From Tetracladium setigerum (Eukaryota; Ascomycota; Leotiomycetes; Helotiales): a stretch of 64,000 bases of DNA. Position 1 is the stretch's first letter, and the number at the start of each line of letters is the position of its first letter. The stretch lies in contig PZJY01000008.1 of NCBI GenBank assembly GCA_031472005.1, positions 1,178,001 to 1,242,000 on the forward strand, read 5' to 3'. Below the pieces are notes generated by a model. That model was not told the origin of the DNA, made no database searches, and saw only the letters and a list, made by a program, of their open reading frames with translations. This document shows positions 1 to 12,022 of this stretch, piece by piece. A program made the position numbers and the translations under genes.

Positions 1-448
1 AACAACACCTCTTTGGTCTGGCATCGAGGAAAGCATGTACAGATCCAACATCAAGTGGCTGCAAACGAACCCCACGCAATCGGAAAACTCATAATCAACC
101 AAGATCCTGAACAGGCCATTTCACAATATAAATCGAAAGTACCGACCCTAACGCCTTCCACATCCCTTACCTCGGCAACAGCGACAACGCAACACCCACC
201 ACTGCAGCAGCACCCAGTAAACGCATCGCGTTCAACCCATTCAAACACTTCACCCTGCCTGTCGTAACCGTCCCTTCGCACACAACGTACCCCTAATTGA
301 TCGAATTCCTCCATCAAATATCGAGACGTTCAGATACCTCCGGGATCTCGTTCAAGGGAAAACTAAACATTCCACACGCCACGAACTTAGCAAGGTGAAC
401 AAGAGCGGCTGGTATACACAGGAGCACAGAGTCGAACGGGCTGGCTGA
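1..448 (+). CDS. 3' end of an unrecognised protein, two apparent frameshifts, cut by window edge
   Basis: Protein-like sequence runs through three frames in succession: about 13-140 (containing QHQVAANEPHAIGK), about 141-278 (NAFHIPYLGNSDN, AFNPFKHFTLPVV), then about 279-448 (IDRIPPSNIETFRYLRDL), ending in TGA at 446-448. Each switch moves the frame by -1, as one missing base would at about 139-142 and in the cccttcg run at about 273-277. I do not recognise the family. No introns are obvious in the visible part, and the N-terminus lies outside the window. It could be a genuine pseudogene, but the same -1 pattern recurs in conserved genes downstream, which favours sequence error. Confidence 0.45.
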
Positions 449-737
449 AGAGGTGGTGGAGGAGGATATTGTGCTCCAGCAGCAAGAGGTGGTCCAGACT
501 GGAACCAAGTTCTGAGAACTTGCGACAAGTGATGGTCAACAAGGCAGACATCGGTCTATGAACTTCCACCACTGCGATTAGGTACCAGGACTTCAGTAAT
601 TGGCATCACCTTCTGCTTTCGCCCACCGACTATTTCTCGGAAAGACGCTGTGGATGTTGGCTTATATACGGCTGGAACCTGTCAAGACGCACTGATCCAG
701 GAGAAAAGGACAGCAGATTATAAGCCCACACTTTGGG
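449..737. other. intergenic, putative leader of the next gene
   Basis: No coding frame with protein-like composition is visible. It presumably holds the terminator of the partial gene and the promoter and leader of the gene starting at 738. Confidence 0.4.
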
Positions 738-2614
738 ATGGATCCACAGTTTACAGTATCTCGAGAAGATTTATACCATGTGCAGATGGATGTCAAACAT
801 GTCCAGGCCGTACAAGTCAATCATGCAGATCGGATTTTGAGGCTTGAAAAGCGGCAGGCAGACGATGCTGCCCTGAAGTCAGTATGGGGCACTGGCTCCC
901 CTTCCCCAGCGTACTTGGTGGTACTCCTCAACAAGGTTGGTGAACTTCCACTTGCATGCTCTCCCCCGTGTAGTAGGCTAATAGGTATGCTACAGGTCCC
1001 ATCCCAAACGCTGCGATTGATGTGTTTGATGACTTTGATGATGAGCAGAGCCAGACCCTCCTGGGTAGTTTACAACTGGAAGCGGATGAAGAGCCAGTCA
1101 GGAGAGGAGCCTCAAGAGCAAACAGTGTACGATTCGATGTCAGTGCACTGCAAGGATCGAGCTGGGCTGGATCTCGCATGTCTGGCGACTTTGGTCCAGT
1201 CAGACCTCATAGTGGTTTTGGGAGTCATCCAATGACCGAACGTACCTTATCACATAGATCTGATGGAAGGCATAGCTCAGCAGGTCATTCGGTTCACTCT
1301 GGGCGCGCTAGCAGTCTTGGACTTGATACGAATTTCATGATTGGGGGCCAAGACGATGGTTCTCCTCTGGATGCACCAGACCCTCCTCCCGGTCTATTTA
1401 TACTAGGACCAGTTCCATCCATTATTCGATGTTGGTTGACCACCAGCTTCTCGCATAGTGCACTCCTCTATGCAGCAGTCTGCACTGGCTCCCAAAAGTC
1501 AGTCCTAGACTATTCTCTAGCGAAGGACCTTGGATTAGCAGATCAGATACAGAAAAGTCCGTCAGGCCGCCACAGCATCAGACTTCCAGTGTACCTTCCA
1601 GAAGCTATTATCACGCAGCCAAGTTCAAGATCTAATAGCCCAGCTCCTCAACTGCCAACCCTCACTGTTGACTTTGAGATCCACGGTCTCAATGCGCAAC
1701 GTAGCAAGAAAGGTATCCAAGTCTTTCTTGGTAGTGACGCTCTTCGAGCCCATAATGCGGATATCCTATTTTCACAGAATCTCATGACCCTCTACGGAGA
1801 CGACCGCAACAAACTTTCGGTGCCGTTTGTGCGACCAGAGGATGAAACCCTGTTCGTCAATTTGTGCACTTCAAATATACCACCGGAAATGAATAAGCTC
1901 AAGGCAACCGCGCCCTCTTTCACTCCTACCGAGCCTAAAACAAAGTCAGAACCAACTACGGAGAGATCTTTGTCGATGACAAGTGGGATTGAAAAGAGCG
2001 TCAGGATTAGGTCTCCAGATGATGACAATGAGCAAGCCAACGAACCGAACTACAACTCAAGATCAGAGCTGAGAACTCGCGAGCGTGCATCGAGCATCAA
2101 GTCGTCCTCCGTCGCGACAAATGACAACAATTCAGATTCCGAGAGAGCTCATCAAGAACGTGACTCTGAGACTACGACGTCCACAGATCAAAATCACCGT
2201 GAGTCTACAACCGGTATATGGGGATCATGGCGCAACGGAACCAACAGCACTACTGAAAATGAATCGACGAGTGGCTACCAACGCGCGGTCAGAGGAGGCG
2301 GACGAGGTATGAAAGTGCTTAAAGCCTCCTCGAAAGCAGCATCGTCTAATTCCACTTCGAATCGTTCCACACGTACTGGGATATCCTATGAACCGCCACC
2401 TCCTTCTCGAGTTTCCAGCGAGTCTAAGAGGAAGAGCCAGGCCGAGAACGTCCCAATAAGATGGGATACACAAAGAAAGATGTCCGAGGATCAGAAGATT
2501 CCAAAGACTATCGCTATGGTACCGAGATCATCGAACCCAATTGGTGGCGCTTCGGCTTTTGCATGGATGAACTCAGGCAAGCCAAAAGGAACCAGTGCTG
2601 CCGCTGGCGAATAG
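738..2614 (+). CDS. conserved fungal protein with N-terminal coiled coil and retropepsin-like segment (frameshifted in this sequence)
   Basis: The start ATG at 738 opens a helical N-terminus (MDPQFTVSREDLYHVQ, then DRILRLEKRQADDAALK). One intron runs 936-995 (donor GTTGGT, CTAAT branch, TACAG). One base appears to be missing near 899-907 (ccttcccc), because the frame expected from the fungal family (VLGGTPQQG before the intron, PIPN after it) is offset by -1. With that base restored the protein is 605 aa. A conserved block near residues 205-365 contains GLFILGPVPSIIRCWL and AAVCTGSQKSVLDYSLA, resembling a retropepsin fold in which the usual Asp-Thr-Gly reads Cys-Thr-Gly. The C-terminal 230 residues are Ser/Thr/Arg-rich and probably disordered. 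I recall relatives being labelled 'ubiquitin carboxyl-terminal hydrolase 19', but no Cys or His box of that enzyme family is visible here, so the function is unknown. Confidence 0.75.
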
Positions 2615-3230
2615 GCTCTGGAATATATTTTACATTAATCCTGTCGCGGTAGGAAAATATTAGACTCTCTGTGTCAACAAAACTTAAACTAGCTAAATTT
2701 AAATAAAATTAAAAAAATGTTCAAAATAAGATTCCTCTGATAATGGCGTTTGGAAATCCACTGGGGCAATCACATTATTGATAGTTTGCAACAAAGACTC
2801 CCCAATACTTCGTATACTAATTTTTAGGCCGCGTTTCTGCTGGGTATGATGTGATAAATAGAAATCTGCGAGGGAAAAACAAATGGAATAGTAGTCACAT
2901 ATCATTGGCACCTGGTCAGGTGCTAATTATTACATGAATCAGAAAGCTGGGTGGGAAAAAGAAAGACTATGAGGGAAGTAAATGAACGGAGTTGTTTAAT
3001 TGATATTGCACATGCCCGAGACGCGCAGGGTCACAAAGTGTGGTAAGGGCGGTGAGCGAAGATACTGCCATGGGCCATTCCCAGTACGAACATCAACAGC
3101 TTTACCTCTCATGTTCACAGCCCAAGACGATCTGACCTACATTGTTATTGAACTCATAAAACTAGACAGAGCTTTGTCGGGCATTATACTTCCAGCACGG
3201 CATTCTTGATATGCCTCAAGGTTCTTTATA
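2615..3230. other. intergenic
   Basis: AT-rich tract just after the stop at 2614 (for example 2690-2720), then unremarkable sequence up to TTI1. No gene or RNA is recognised. Confidence 0.5.
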
Positions 3231-6200
3231 ATGGATAGCGAGACCCGCGCTGCAAGAAATGCACTTTTTCAAGAAGTACTCTTTCAACCGCTTCCTTCCT
3301 CACAACAGATGTACTGACACTGATATAGCTCAAAGCACACTGCGTTGCTCTCAGTCAGTTAGCACTTCGAGACGACGGAAGCAAAGGGAATAGCGACGCA
3401 CTAGTACAGTCAACAGGTCAGTTGCTGTCTGTACTCGAACAAAAATGCCAAAGAACGGATGGTGTTTTTGATCAGAAGCTCGCAGACTACGTCTTCTTTC
3501 CCCTTTCTCAAATCCTCCAACGCAAAAAGCAACATTCAGATCGCCTTTCGGAATTGACATTACGATGCGTGGGAATATTGTTGGAATATGGGTGGAAAAC
3601 AATAGATCTGGATCTTGGAAAGCAACTTTTGATCCTTCTCTCCTTCGTTGCTGGAGGAGTTCCGGGCAAGCCAGCAGAAACACCAGAAGAAGTGGCTATT
3701 GCTGCATATCGTGGACTTGCATCACTGTTCCCGGATTTGGGTCGTACGCCAGGCGGCCAGGCTTCTTTGGTGGACCAGAAGAATTTGCCAGCCTTGGGCC
3801 ATTGTGTAACAATCCTCCTGGATGGTGTCACGCAGGGGCCTTCACCTGAAGCGCAGTTACAAGCTTTAGAAGCTTTAGATGCAGCGTGGCGATGTATCAA
3901 GGATGCAGAAGCCTTGGCCAGTTTCCTCCCCGGAACCATTTCTGCCTTGACAAAATGTCTCATGCCCACAACAGGGTCCCGACGAACCAAGAAGACCATC
4001 ATTCGTGGTTTGGGAGTACTTCAAAATGTTCTCGTTTCCGTACTGGGTGATATTCGGACCAGGAAAATCAGAACCCAAGACAAGCCGTCAAGTGAGGTGC
4101 TTCCAAGTGGCCCTCCAAAAACGACACTCACGCCAGCCTGGCTTAAAGCTACAACTGCTCAAATCAAGTTGGCGCTATCAAATGTAATTCGCTTACGAAA
4201 ACATGAGGCTGCAGAAGTCAGATCTACTCTGGACGAAGTATGTCTGACTCTTTTGGACGAGTGCCATGAGACTCTTGCCGAATCAACACCAATGTTGGTC
4301 GAAACATCAATGGCCTTGAATGGTGGTAACTCGGAAGAAACTCTCAGTGAAAGGAGAACCTCGCTGCTAGATCTTGCCATGATTTACCCTAATATCAAAG
4401 ACCATGTGAAAGGCACAGTGTACAATTGGATCACCAGTCTACCACGAGTTATGCAAGCGAATGACGACCGTGCAAAATGTCATGCGCTTAACCAATTATC
4501 TATAGCACAAAATTTATTGTCCGGCTTAGATATGGAATCTTCCATTCTTCAGGATTCTCTCGCGAGTGCTCTGCGGGACAGTATCATTATCACTCTCGAG
4601 TCCTCCCCGACGTCCAAATATGTGGAAGACGCTGTACTCAACATCAGTAGCCAAGCAGCAATGACTTTGGTGACCGAGAATTCTAATACAACACACTTCC
4701 AACCAATAATCATCGGAGAAGAGAGCCAAAAAGAAGTGCTCGGAAAGTTTACTGCTTTGCTGGGCAACATTGGATCGAGAGATTCCCGCATCAACTTGGC
4801 GAGGGATATGCTCGACTATGCTCGCAGCGCGTCTGGTATTAGTCTGCTGTCGGCGTACTGGCTTTCATCTCGGCTTTCACAATCGCTTGCCGCAACAAAT
4901 GAAGAGCTTGACGAATTCTTCGAATCGTCACTCACAGTGTCTGACGGGCAAGACTCCTTGAACGAAGAGTTATTCTCCTACTCCTTATCAGTTCTAACGA
5001 ATCCAGAAGATCACACGGATTGGCGAGTTCAGGCTGTTGCCTTGGAAGTCATGGCCAATACAGCAATTTCCAGAAAGCATGAATTCCGAGCAGAATTAAT
5101 CGATGTCCTCTACCCCGTCACACAACTCCTTGGATCACCAAACTCACGACTGAGAGAACATGCCATCACAGGTCTAAATGTCATTTCCGAATCTTGTGGG
5201 TACAAGAATGCTAGCGACTTGATAGTGAGCAACGCAGATTATATGGTGAACGCCGTCTCGCTTCGGCTGAATACTTTCGACATCTCGCCCTCAGCTCCTC
5301 AAGTCCTTGTTATGATGATCCGTCTCACAGGACCATCTCTTCTTCTTTATTTAGACGATGTCGTGGCCTCGATCTTCGCCGCTTTGGATAATTTCCACGG
5401 CTATCACCTCCTAGTCGAATCTCTCTTCTCCGTCCTTGGAGAAATTGTCTCTGTAGGATCAACATCAGACCAACTTCAAATAACCGACACACCCACACCC
5501 CTCCATATCAAAACCGCCCCTCCACCGCCCACAATGGACGAAATTCTCTCCCTACTAGCACCCAAACCCAAGGCCGAATCAGCCTCCAGAGACAACGAAG
5601 CATTCCCCCAAGCTCCTTGGAAATCGGCACAAACCCTCCTTGACGAAGCCTCCGCCGATCGCTCCGAAGACCAACTCACCGAAGAAGAAAAGCAATCCCT
5701 CGAACCTGCTCCTCTCCCACCAACAAAAACATACACAATGCTTCAGTCCATCACCCGACTCTCGCAACACTATCTGACCTCATCTTCTCCCCATCTTCGC
5801 ACCAAACTGCTCAACTTGATCTCGACATCCACTCTCGCCCTCGCACATTCAGAGACTGATCTTTTGCCTTTAATAAACGATATCTGGCCAGTCGTCATAC
5901 TCCGTCTGCACGACAGCGAACCATATGTGCAAATTGCCGCCTGCGCCGCCATCTCTACGCTGGCAAGATCCGCGGGTGATTTTCTCGCCTCTCGAATCGC
6001 CACGGAATGGTCATCTCTCACGCGGCTGGCGAAGGCATGCAAAATCAATGCCGGAAAGGCGGGTAGGGGTAAACATAGCCAGGCTTTCAAAGTGTGGGAG
6101 GCGGTTCTTGAGTTGCTGGTTGCTGTGGTGGGAACGTGAGGGTGGAGGATGATATGCTTGATGATGTTTTGAGGGCATTGGGAGCAGATGTTTTGAGAGA

Positions 6201-6358
6201 AAGAGGTGATATTAGGGGGTATTGGAGGGGTTAATGCTGATGCTGTTTGGTTGATTATGTATTTGGAAGGGGGAGATTCGGAGAAATTGACGGCGCCGAT
6301 GTTAAAAGGGTTTAAGTTTGCGGATGTGGGAAGTCAGAGAAGTGAGATTGTAGCTTGA
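3231..6358 (+). CDS. TTI1: TELO2-interacting protein 1 homologue (HEAT-repeat, TTT complex)
   Basis: TTI1 with TEL2 and TTI2 forms the co-chaperone complex that matures PIKK kinases (TOR, ATM/Tel1, ATR/Mec1). The short first exon 3231-3275 encodes MDSETRAARNALFQE. Intron 3276-3328 (GTACTC...CTGAC...ATAG) joins it to LKAHCVALSQLALRDD, a typical TTI1 N-terminus. The body is helical HEAT-type sequence throughout, with an acidic loop near 5640-5710. The uninterrupted frame stops at 6139, but family-like sequence continues (VRVEDDMLDDVL, ADVLRERGDIRG, NADAVWLIMYLEGG) to a TGA at 6356-6358. This needs three single-base additions in G runs, at 6130-6132, 6215-6219 and 6227-6230, all -1 shifts. Restored length is 1,025 aa, normal for the family. 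Read literally, the protein would lose its last ~70 residues. Confidence 0.88.
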
Positions 6359-6744
6359 TTAAAAAGAGTTGTGTAGACTGGATGGAGTAAGAGCATAATA
6401 TACTACTAGATTATAAGCAACCTTACATTCGGTTCTATGAGGAGGGCAGGAGAATTTCCGTGAAGGAAGAGATCATCAAATTTCAATGTGTGCTCATGCT
6501 AGCAGGGCACCGGAAGAGAGTGAAAAATAATTCAGATGAATTCTCATTCAATTTCAGTTCACGAAAATCAATTTAAGAGCAAGGAATTTGTTTACTTAAG
6601 GATAGAGTAGAGTGTAGCAATACAATGACGACACAAGCAGATATCTAAGATGAGCCTTCCAGTCTAGCGAACAAGCACGAAAAACGAGTAAAAAGTCAAA
6701 CGAAACGACAGAAAGACCGAAGACTTCATGCGGTATGCAATGAC
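6359..6744. other. convergent intergenic region
   Basis: Shared 3' region between TTI1 (plus) and eIF5 (minus). It is AT-rich after 6360, as expected for two facing terminators. No other feature is seen. Confidence 0.5.
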
Positions 6745-8083
6745 CTAATCCGACTCATCTTCCTCATCCGAAGCCTCAGCGAGCCATGTCAAAAATGTCT
6801 CAGCAGACTTGCGAACCTTCTTGCTGGTGGAAATGTCAATGTACTTCTTGCTTGCTCGGGTACCCCATTTGGTGAAGACATCCTCGCTGACAAGATCAGC
6901 ATTATAGAGAACCACCAAAATCTTGGAAGTTTGGTTATAGAAGGCTTTGTCATTCTGTCCACGAAGACCAATGAAGCGTTCAATACCGCCGAGGAGGGCC
7001 TTTTCGTGCTTCTCAGAGGTAGTCATCTGTGATATGTTAGAGATGGTCAGTATTTTTAAAGGGTTATTGACGCACCTTCTTGAGCATCCCGGCGCGCTTA
7101 GGAATCTGCTTGTCAATGTTCTCATCGAAGATAGTTTGGACCAAAACCAGGAGAGTGCGGTGCTTGGCCTCGATGCCGAACTCCTTTGCCTTGACATAAA
7201 TGTCAAGATCATCAACCTTGTCGACTCCACCCCTAGTCTCGGCTTCGCTGGTAATCCAGTCTCCAAGCTGGTCATAAACGGAGTGACCGCCACCCTCGCC
7301 ATCTTCATCATCATCTTCTCCACCAGCGACAATCTTTTGCTTAAGGTCATCAGGAAGTTGTTGTTGACGGGCTCTGACGGCCTCGGCAGACATATCAACG
7401 GTCCACTCTGCCTCTTTGTCATCATCCGGTGTGTCGAGGGCGAGGGCTCCATCTTTGATACGACGGGTGAGCTCATCGTCACTTCCAGCCTCAATACCAA
7501 CATCTCCATTGTCGGGGGGAGTTCCGTTCTCGGAATTTGGGCTTTCTCCTCCACTGCCATGCCCGTTCTCCTCTGCATCTGCGTTGCCATTCTGTTGTTT
7601 CGCCTTGCGGGCAGCCTTCTTCTCAGACTTGTCTTTCTTGCCCTTCTTTGGCTGTTTCTTGAGGATGAAGCCGCTGAGTTTGAGGCGTAGGTCTACATCA
7701 GAACGCTCACCACAGGCCTTGCAATCGAGCACAATATGTCCATCCTTGATAACGACGACGGTCTCGGGGTTCTTGCACTTCTTGCAAAGAACAAACTTGT
7801 TGATGAAACCATCAAGGTAATCCTGGAGCTTAGAGGCTTCGTGAGCACCATTAATAATCCAGCGATCATCAGCAGGGCTAGTGTTGGTTTGGGCGCCAAG
7901 TTCGAAACCAAAGTATTTGATAACGTAGTCGCCAGGGCGTGCAAGGGAAGTTGCCACACTGCTAAGATTGACAATGACGGTCTTGATGCCGTTACCCTTG
8001 CCTTCAATCTTGGACTGGAGTCTCTCCATCTTATAGCGGTAGAAGGGATCCTTCACATCGCTTCGAATATTGAGCAAAGCCAT
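6745..8083 (-). CDS. TIF5: eukaryotic translation initiation factor 5 (eIF5)
   Basis: eIF5 is the GTPase-activating protein for eIF2 in the 43S/48S complex and also bridges eIF2, eIF3 and eIF1. The start at 8083 gives MALLNIRSDVKDPFYRYKM, with the family's arginine in the N-terminal segment. A four-Cys zinc ribbon follows at about residues 99-124 (CKKCKNPETV ... LDCKACG), then a Lys-rich linker and an acidic middle. The C-terminal HEAT (W2/MIF4G-like) domain ends in the aromatic-acidic box FLTWLAEASDEEDESD. One intron at 7075-7027 (GTGCGT...TCACAG) splits GMLKK from MTTSEKHEKALLGG. Coding is 1,290 nt for 429 aa, close to other fungal eIF5 proteins. The frame is intact. Confidence 0.95.
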
Positions 8084-9120
8084 GATTGCGGTTTTATTTG
8101 AGTGGAGTTGGAAGGTGTAGTATTTGTGGGAGGCGTTGCAGGTTTCGGACGTTTATGCGACGGGGCGAGACAGCATAAGGTGCGCAAAGGCGGACTTCGA
8201 GGCGAACGAGGGTTGGGAAAGAAGAGATAAAGAGATCTTCGTTGTGCTAAAGGAACATTCGATGAGAGAGGGCGTCTTAGCCGTTGCTACTGAAAGGGCT
8301 ACAAGGTTTCCGCGGTATGCGAAATGGTTGCAGCTCGATAGGCGGCTTGTTTTTGAGGTCGTTGGCGTGGGGTGTGAGATACATATAACGCAGCTGTATC
8401 GCTTGACGTGCTTGATGGTTTGTTTGGTGAAGTATTGACGGACGACGCTTCCTTCGCACTGGAGGGGGATGGGTGAGATTGTCTTGATGGGGCAGTCGTG
8501 GCAGTGGTTGTTGGTGGTGGTGGTTGGTTTTGTGTTTGGTGCTGGTCAAGGATGGATTGCTCTGGGTGATTCAGAAGCAGCGGTTGAGTTGGATTCCGTG
8601 AATGGTGGTGGTGGTGTATGGAAGAGAAGGGGGAGTATCGCGGGTTGGGTTGTGGGAAGAGAGGAGAGGGAGCGAGAGTTGAAAGTTTTGATGGAAGGGA
8701 AAGGAACGTGTGTTGTGTCGGCATAGGAAGTGGCGCTAGGAGGTTCTTGGCAGAAATCGCTCCATCTGCAGCTGCATCATGATCAAAATCAGATCAACCG
8801 CTGTCGTCAACCACCAGATTTATTGTGTGTGAAATACCTTGCCGCATTTCTTTCTTTCTTATTTTCTCTCTCTCTCTTTGTAAAGAGAATTGACTGATGA
8901 GTTCTTTGGTTGCTTTCTTCCAATTCATCGTCCTTTACCTATCTACATACCACGCAGCATTCTCTCCCCCCTCACACCTGGTCTTTTCCGCCGCTTTTGC
9001 TCTTTATTCCCTGATCTCATTGTCAGGCTCAGGCTCAGGCTCAGCTTTTAATTTGATACCTGCCGTTCATCCGCACCACTCCTGCAAAATTGCACGTGAT
9101 CCGATATCTTCTCCCGCACA
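8084..9120. other. divergent intergenic region between eIF5 and THI6
   Basis: Contains both promoters. A minus-strand open frame at 8299-8724 (141 codons) is rich in Ser, Pro and His and looks like chance. A CT-rich stretch lies at 8850-8880, (CAGGCT)n at 9022-9044 and one CACGTG box at 9093-9098, about 25 bp before the THI6 start. I see no TPP riboswitch architecture before THI6. Confidence 0.45.
9022..9044 (+). repeat. (CAGGCT)n hexanucleotide microsatellite
   Basis: Nearly four tandem copies of CAGGCT in the leader region of THI6. Confidence 0.8.
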
Positions 9121-10791
9121 ATGACTTCCAGCAATGTGGACTATTCCCTCTACTTGGTGACGGATTCGACTCCAGCTATTCTGAGGGGTCAAAATCTAGT
9201 GGATGTGGTTGACAAAGCGTGTCAAGGAGGTGTGACCATCGTCCAATTCCGAGAGAAGCTCAGTGACACTGCACATCTGGTAGCAATTGGCCGCAAGCTA
9301 CACGAAGTCACCAGGAGGTACAACGTACCTCTTTTGATTAATGACCGGATCGATGTTGCTTTGGCTGTCGGTTGTGAAGGTGTTCATATTGGACAAGATG
9401 ATCTCGGTTAGTTCGTTCAAGCAGACCGCAAGAACAGTTTGATCTGACATTCTGATCAGAGCTGTCCACCGCCAGGAAGCTATTAGGAAAAGATGCTATT
9501 ATTGGCGTTACTGTAGCTACAATAGAAGAAGCTCAGAAAGCTTGTGCAGGTGGTGCTGATTATTTAGGCATTGGAACTGTGTTTTCCACGGCAACGTATG
9601 TGCATCTTGCGAGTTCACAGATTTCCACTAACCTCCTGAAGAAAAACAAATACCAAAGATATCATCGGAACTGCTGGCACGAAGAAGATTCTTCAAGCTA
9701 TTGCTGAGACTGGCAAAGATGTCCGCACCGTTTGCATTGGAGGGCTCAATGCTTCCAACGCTCAGCGAGTTCTCTACCAGGCCTCCGATACAAGAAAGAA
9801 GTTGGACGGCCTGGCAGTTGTCAGTGCCATCGTCGCAGCAGATAATCCAAAGACAGCATCCGAGGAACTCTTAGCTCTGATTCGGACTCCTCCTCCATTT
9901 GCTGCCGCTTCTCTGGCCAATTCGGAAAAGAAGGCCAGCGTGGATAAGCTCATTGAGCAAATCCCTACTGTCATAAAAATTGTGGGAGAGAAGACTCCTC
10001 TGTCCCACAACATGACAAATTTGGTTGTCCAGAACATAGCTGCAAACGTTGCTCTGGCAGTTGGAGGTTCGCCAATCATGGCAAACTATGGAGAGGAGGC
10101 CGTAGATCTTGCGAAGCTCGGGGGCTCGCTTGTAATCAACATGGGTACAGTGACACCGGACGGGCTGAAGAATTATGCGCAAGCTCTACGCGAATACAAT
10201 CTTGTGGGAGGTCCAGTTGTCTTTGATCCGGTTGGTGCAGGGGCAACCGCAATACGGAGAGCTGCGGTTAAGACACTTCTGGCAGCCGGCTATTTTGATG
10301 TCATCAAGGGCAATGAAGGAGAGATCAAGACTGTATTTGGTACGCTCGTTCAACAAAGAGGCGTAGACAGCGGAGCCAGCACTTCCACCCACATTGAGAA
10401 AGCAACGTTAGTTCGAGACCTAGCGGCAAGGGAAAAGAATGTTGTGGTCATGACAGGTGCTACGGACTATCTGAGTGACGGAGTGCGTACATTCGCTGTT
10501 GAGAATGGGCATGAGTTACTAGGAAGAATCACAGGCAGTGGTTGTGTGCTGGGCACGACCATCAGCATCATGTTGGCCGTCGAGAAGGGTGATAAGCTTT
10601 TGGCTGCCCTCGCTGGACTTTTGCACTACGAGATTGCAGCTGAGGTAGCTGCTGTGAGGGAAGATGTGAAGGGCCCTGGTACCTTTGTTCCAGCATTGCT
10701 TGATGAGCTATACAACATCCAGAAGGCAACGAGCCACGGGGATGCCACGTGGTTGGAGAAGGCAAAGGTAAGAGTTGTAGATCTAGATTAG
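9121..10791 (+). CDS. THI6: bifunctional thiamine-phosphate synthase / hydroxyethylthiazole kinase
   Basis: The N-terminal half (about residues 8-225) joins HMP-pyrophosphate to thiazole phosphate to make thiamine phosphate. The C-terminal half (about 245-515) phosphorylates hydroxyethylthiazole. Synthase marks are IVQFREK, LLINDRIDVA, HIGQDD and GIGTVF; kinase marks are PLSHNMTN, DPVGAGAT, KGNEGEI and the active-site loop ITGSGCVLG. Intron 1 is 9407-9459 (GTTAGT...GATCAG). Intron 2 is 9596-9641 and must end in AAG (CTAACCTCCTGAAG) to join FSTAT to KTNTKDIIGTAG. Coding is 1,572 nt for 523 aa, the usual fungal length. Cytosolic. Bacteria encode these domains as separate ThiE and ThiM; the fusion is normal in fungi. 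Confidence 0.95.
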
Positions 10792-11214
10792 ATGACATCC
10801 TTCAGGACAGCTTTTGATCTAATAGACCAATAAGAGCTTGATGCTAGCGGATGCTTGCTTCCTTGTGCATTTGTTCGATCCTGAAATTATGAATGGCCTG
10901 CATGAGACAAGTTCCCGTGCACACAACAACACTTTTCAATGTTCGCATGAGTAGGTAGTCCTGACGACTTCAATCTAGCATAACACACTCTTATACTAAA
11001 TAAATCAGAAAGGAGGCATCCGGTCATCAGGCATCTCACAGATCTAAGGCTCTACAAAGTTTCGGCTTCTGGGAGCCTTTGGTCCTCGCAATGGAGCTCC
11101 TGTACCCCGCCAAATTTATCTTTAACCCCTCCACCGTACCGGCTGGTGTTCAACTTCCCAGCTCTCGACACCTTCCTCATTTCGCACCCACGACATATAC
11201 TCGCCTGCAAGATC
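10792..11214. other. intergenic
   Basis: Terminator of THI6 and promoter of the isochorismatase-family gene. An ATG at 11091 opens a short frame but does not connect to the conserved protein. Confidence 0.45.
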
Positions 11215-12022
11215 ATGGCAACCAAAGTAGTTAAACGGTTGAGTAGGTGATGTAGTACATATTTAGAGATGAAAAGCTAATGTTGGTTATACAGACAGGC
11301 CAGCTCTTTTGTACCGACGCCCCTAACCTGCTTCCTTCTACGCAAGACTGAGCTCTCTTCGATACTGATAAAGAATTTCCTTGTAGTATTTGCGATATCC
11401 AAGAAAAGTTCCGGCCCGCAATCTTTGAGTATGAGAAGATGTAAGTCCAAAGCTCGCATTCTCCATTGGAGGATTGGCCCAGCAAGATTAACACTCCCAA
11501 CCACCACAGTATCCTCACCACCCAAAAGATGATCAAAGCCGCGACAATCCTCTCCATCCCTATCTACGCCACCACTCAAAACCGCGCGCGTCTAGGGGAG
11601 ACTTGCTCTGAGCTCGCCCTCGTCACACCCAACGTTGTCGAGCACGTCGACAAAACTGCCTTCTCCATGTGGATCCCATCCATCTCACGCCATTTCCCTC
11701 CTCTGAAGCTCCCTCCGAGATCGCGATTGTAGGAATCGAATCCCACATCTGTGTTACGCAGACTACACTTGATTTACTGGCGAACGGACACAAGGTTTAT
11801 ATTTTAGCGGATGGGGTTAGTAGTTGTAATCGTGAGGAGGTAGGAATTGCGTTGGAAAGGCTAAGGAGGGAGGGGGCGGTTGTGACCACAAGTGAGAGCT
11901 GGTTGTATGAGGTGATGGGCGATGCGGCGTTGCCAGAGTTTAAGGCTGTGGTGGGATTGGTGAAGGAGAATGGAAGTAGGACGAAGGAGGCTCTGAGAGC
12001 TCTGTTGAGTAGCAAGATCTGA
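11215..12022 (+). CDS. isochorismatase-family cysteine hydrolase (frameshifted in this sequence)
   Basis: Small cysteine hydrolase of the isochorismatase fold (ISOC1/2, YcaC-like); the substrate cannot be inferred. Four exons: 11215-11242, 11295-11310 (a 16-nt microexon), 11387-11440 and 11510-12022. They splice to MATKVVKRLNRPALFICD and on through IQEKFRPAIFEYEK to LTTQKMIKAATILSIP. All donors are GT and acceptors AG. The triad is visible: Asp in ICDIQEKF, Lys in HVDKTAFSM, Cys in GIESHICVTQT. Near 11692-11702 (catttccctcc) the frame must shift by -1 to reach SSEAPSEIAIVG; one base added to the T or C run restores 203 aa and a coding length divisible by three. Without it the catalytic Cys is lost. 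Confidence 0.82.

Noticed and set aside
6947..7690. 247-codon plus-strand frame opposite eIF5
   Set aside because: It is the antisense shadow of the eIF5 exon, which has a clear zinc ribbon and W2 domain; the antisense protein has no family features.
8299..8724. 141-codon minus-strand frame upstream of eIF5
   Set aside because: Ser/Pro/His-rich with overlapping open frames on the same strand, no domain and no splice context; most likely chance.
9045..9120. TPP riboswitch upstream of THI6
   Set aside because: Fungal TPP riboswitches usually sit in introns of THI4/NMT1-type genes; I see no paired CTGAGA-type core here.
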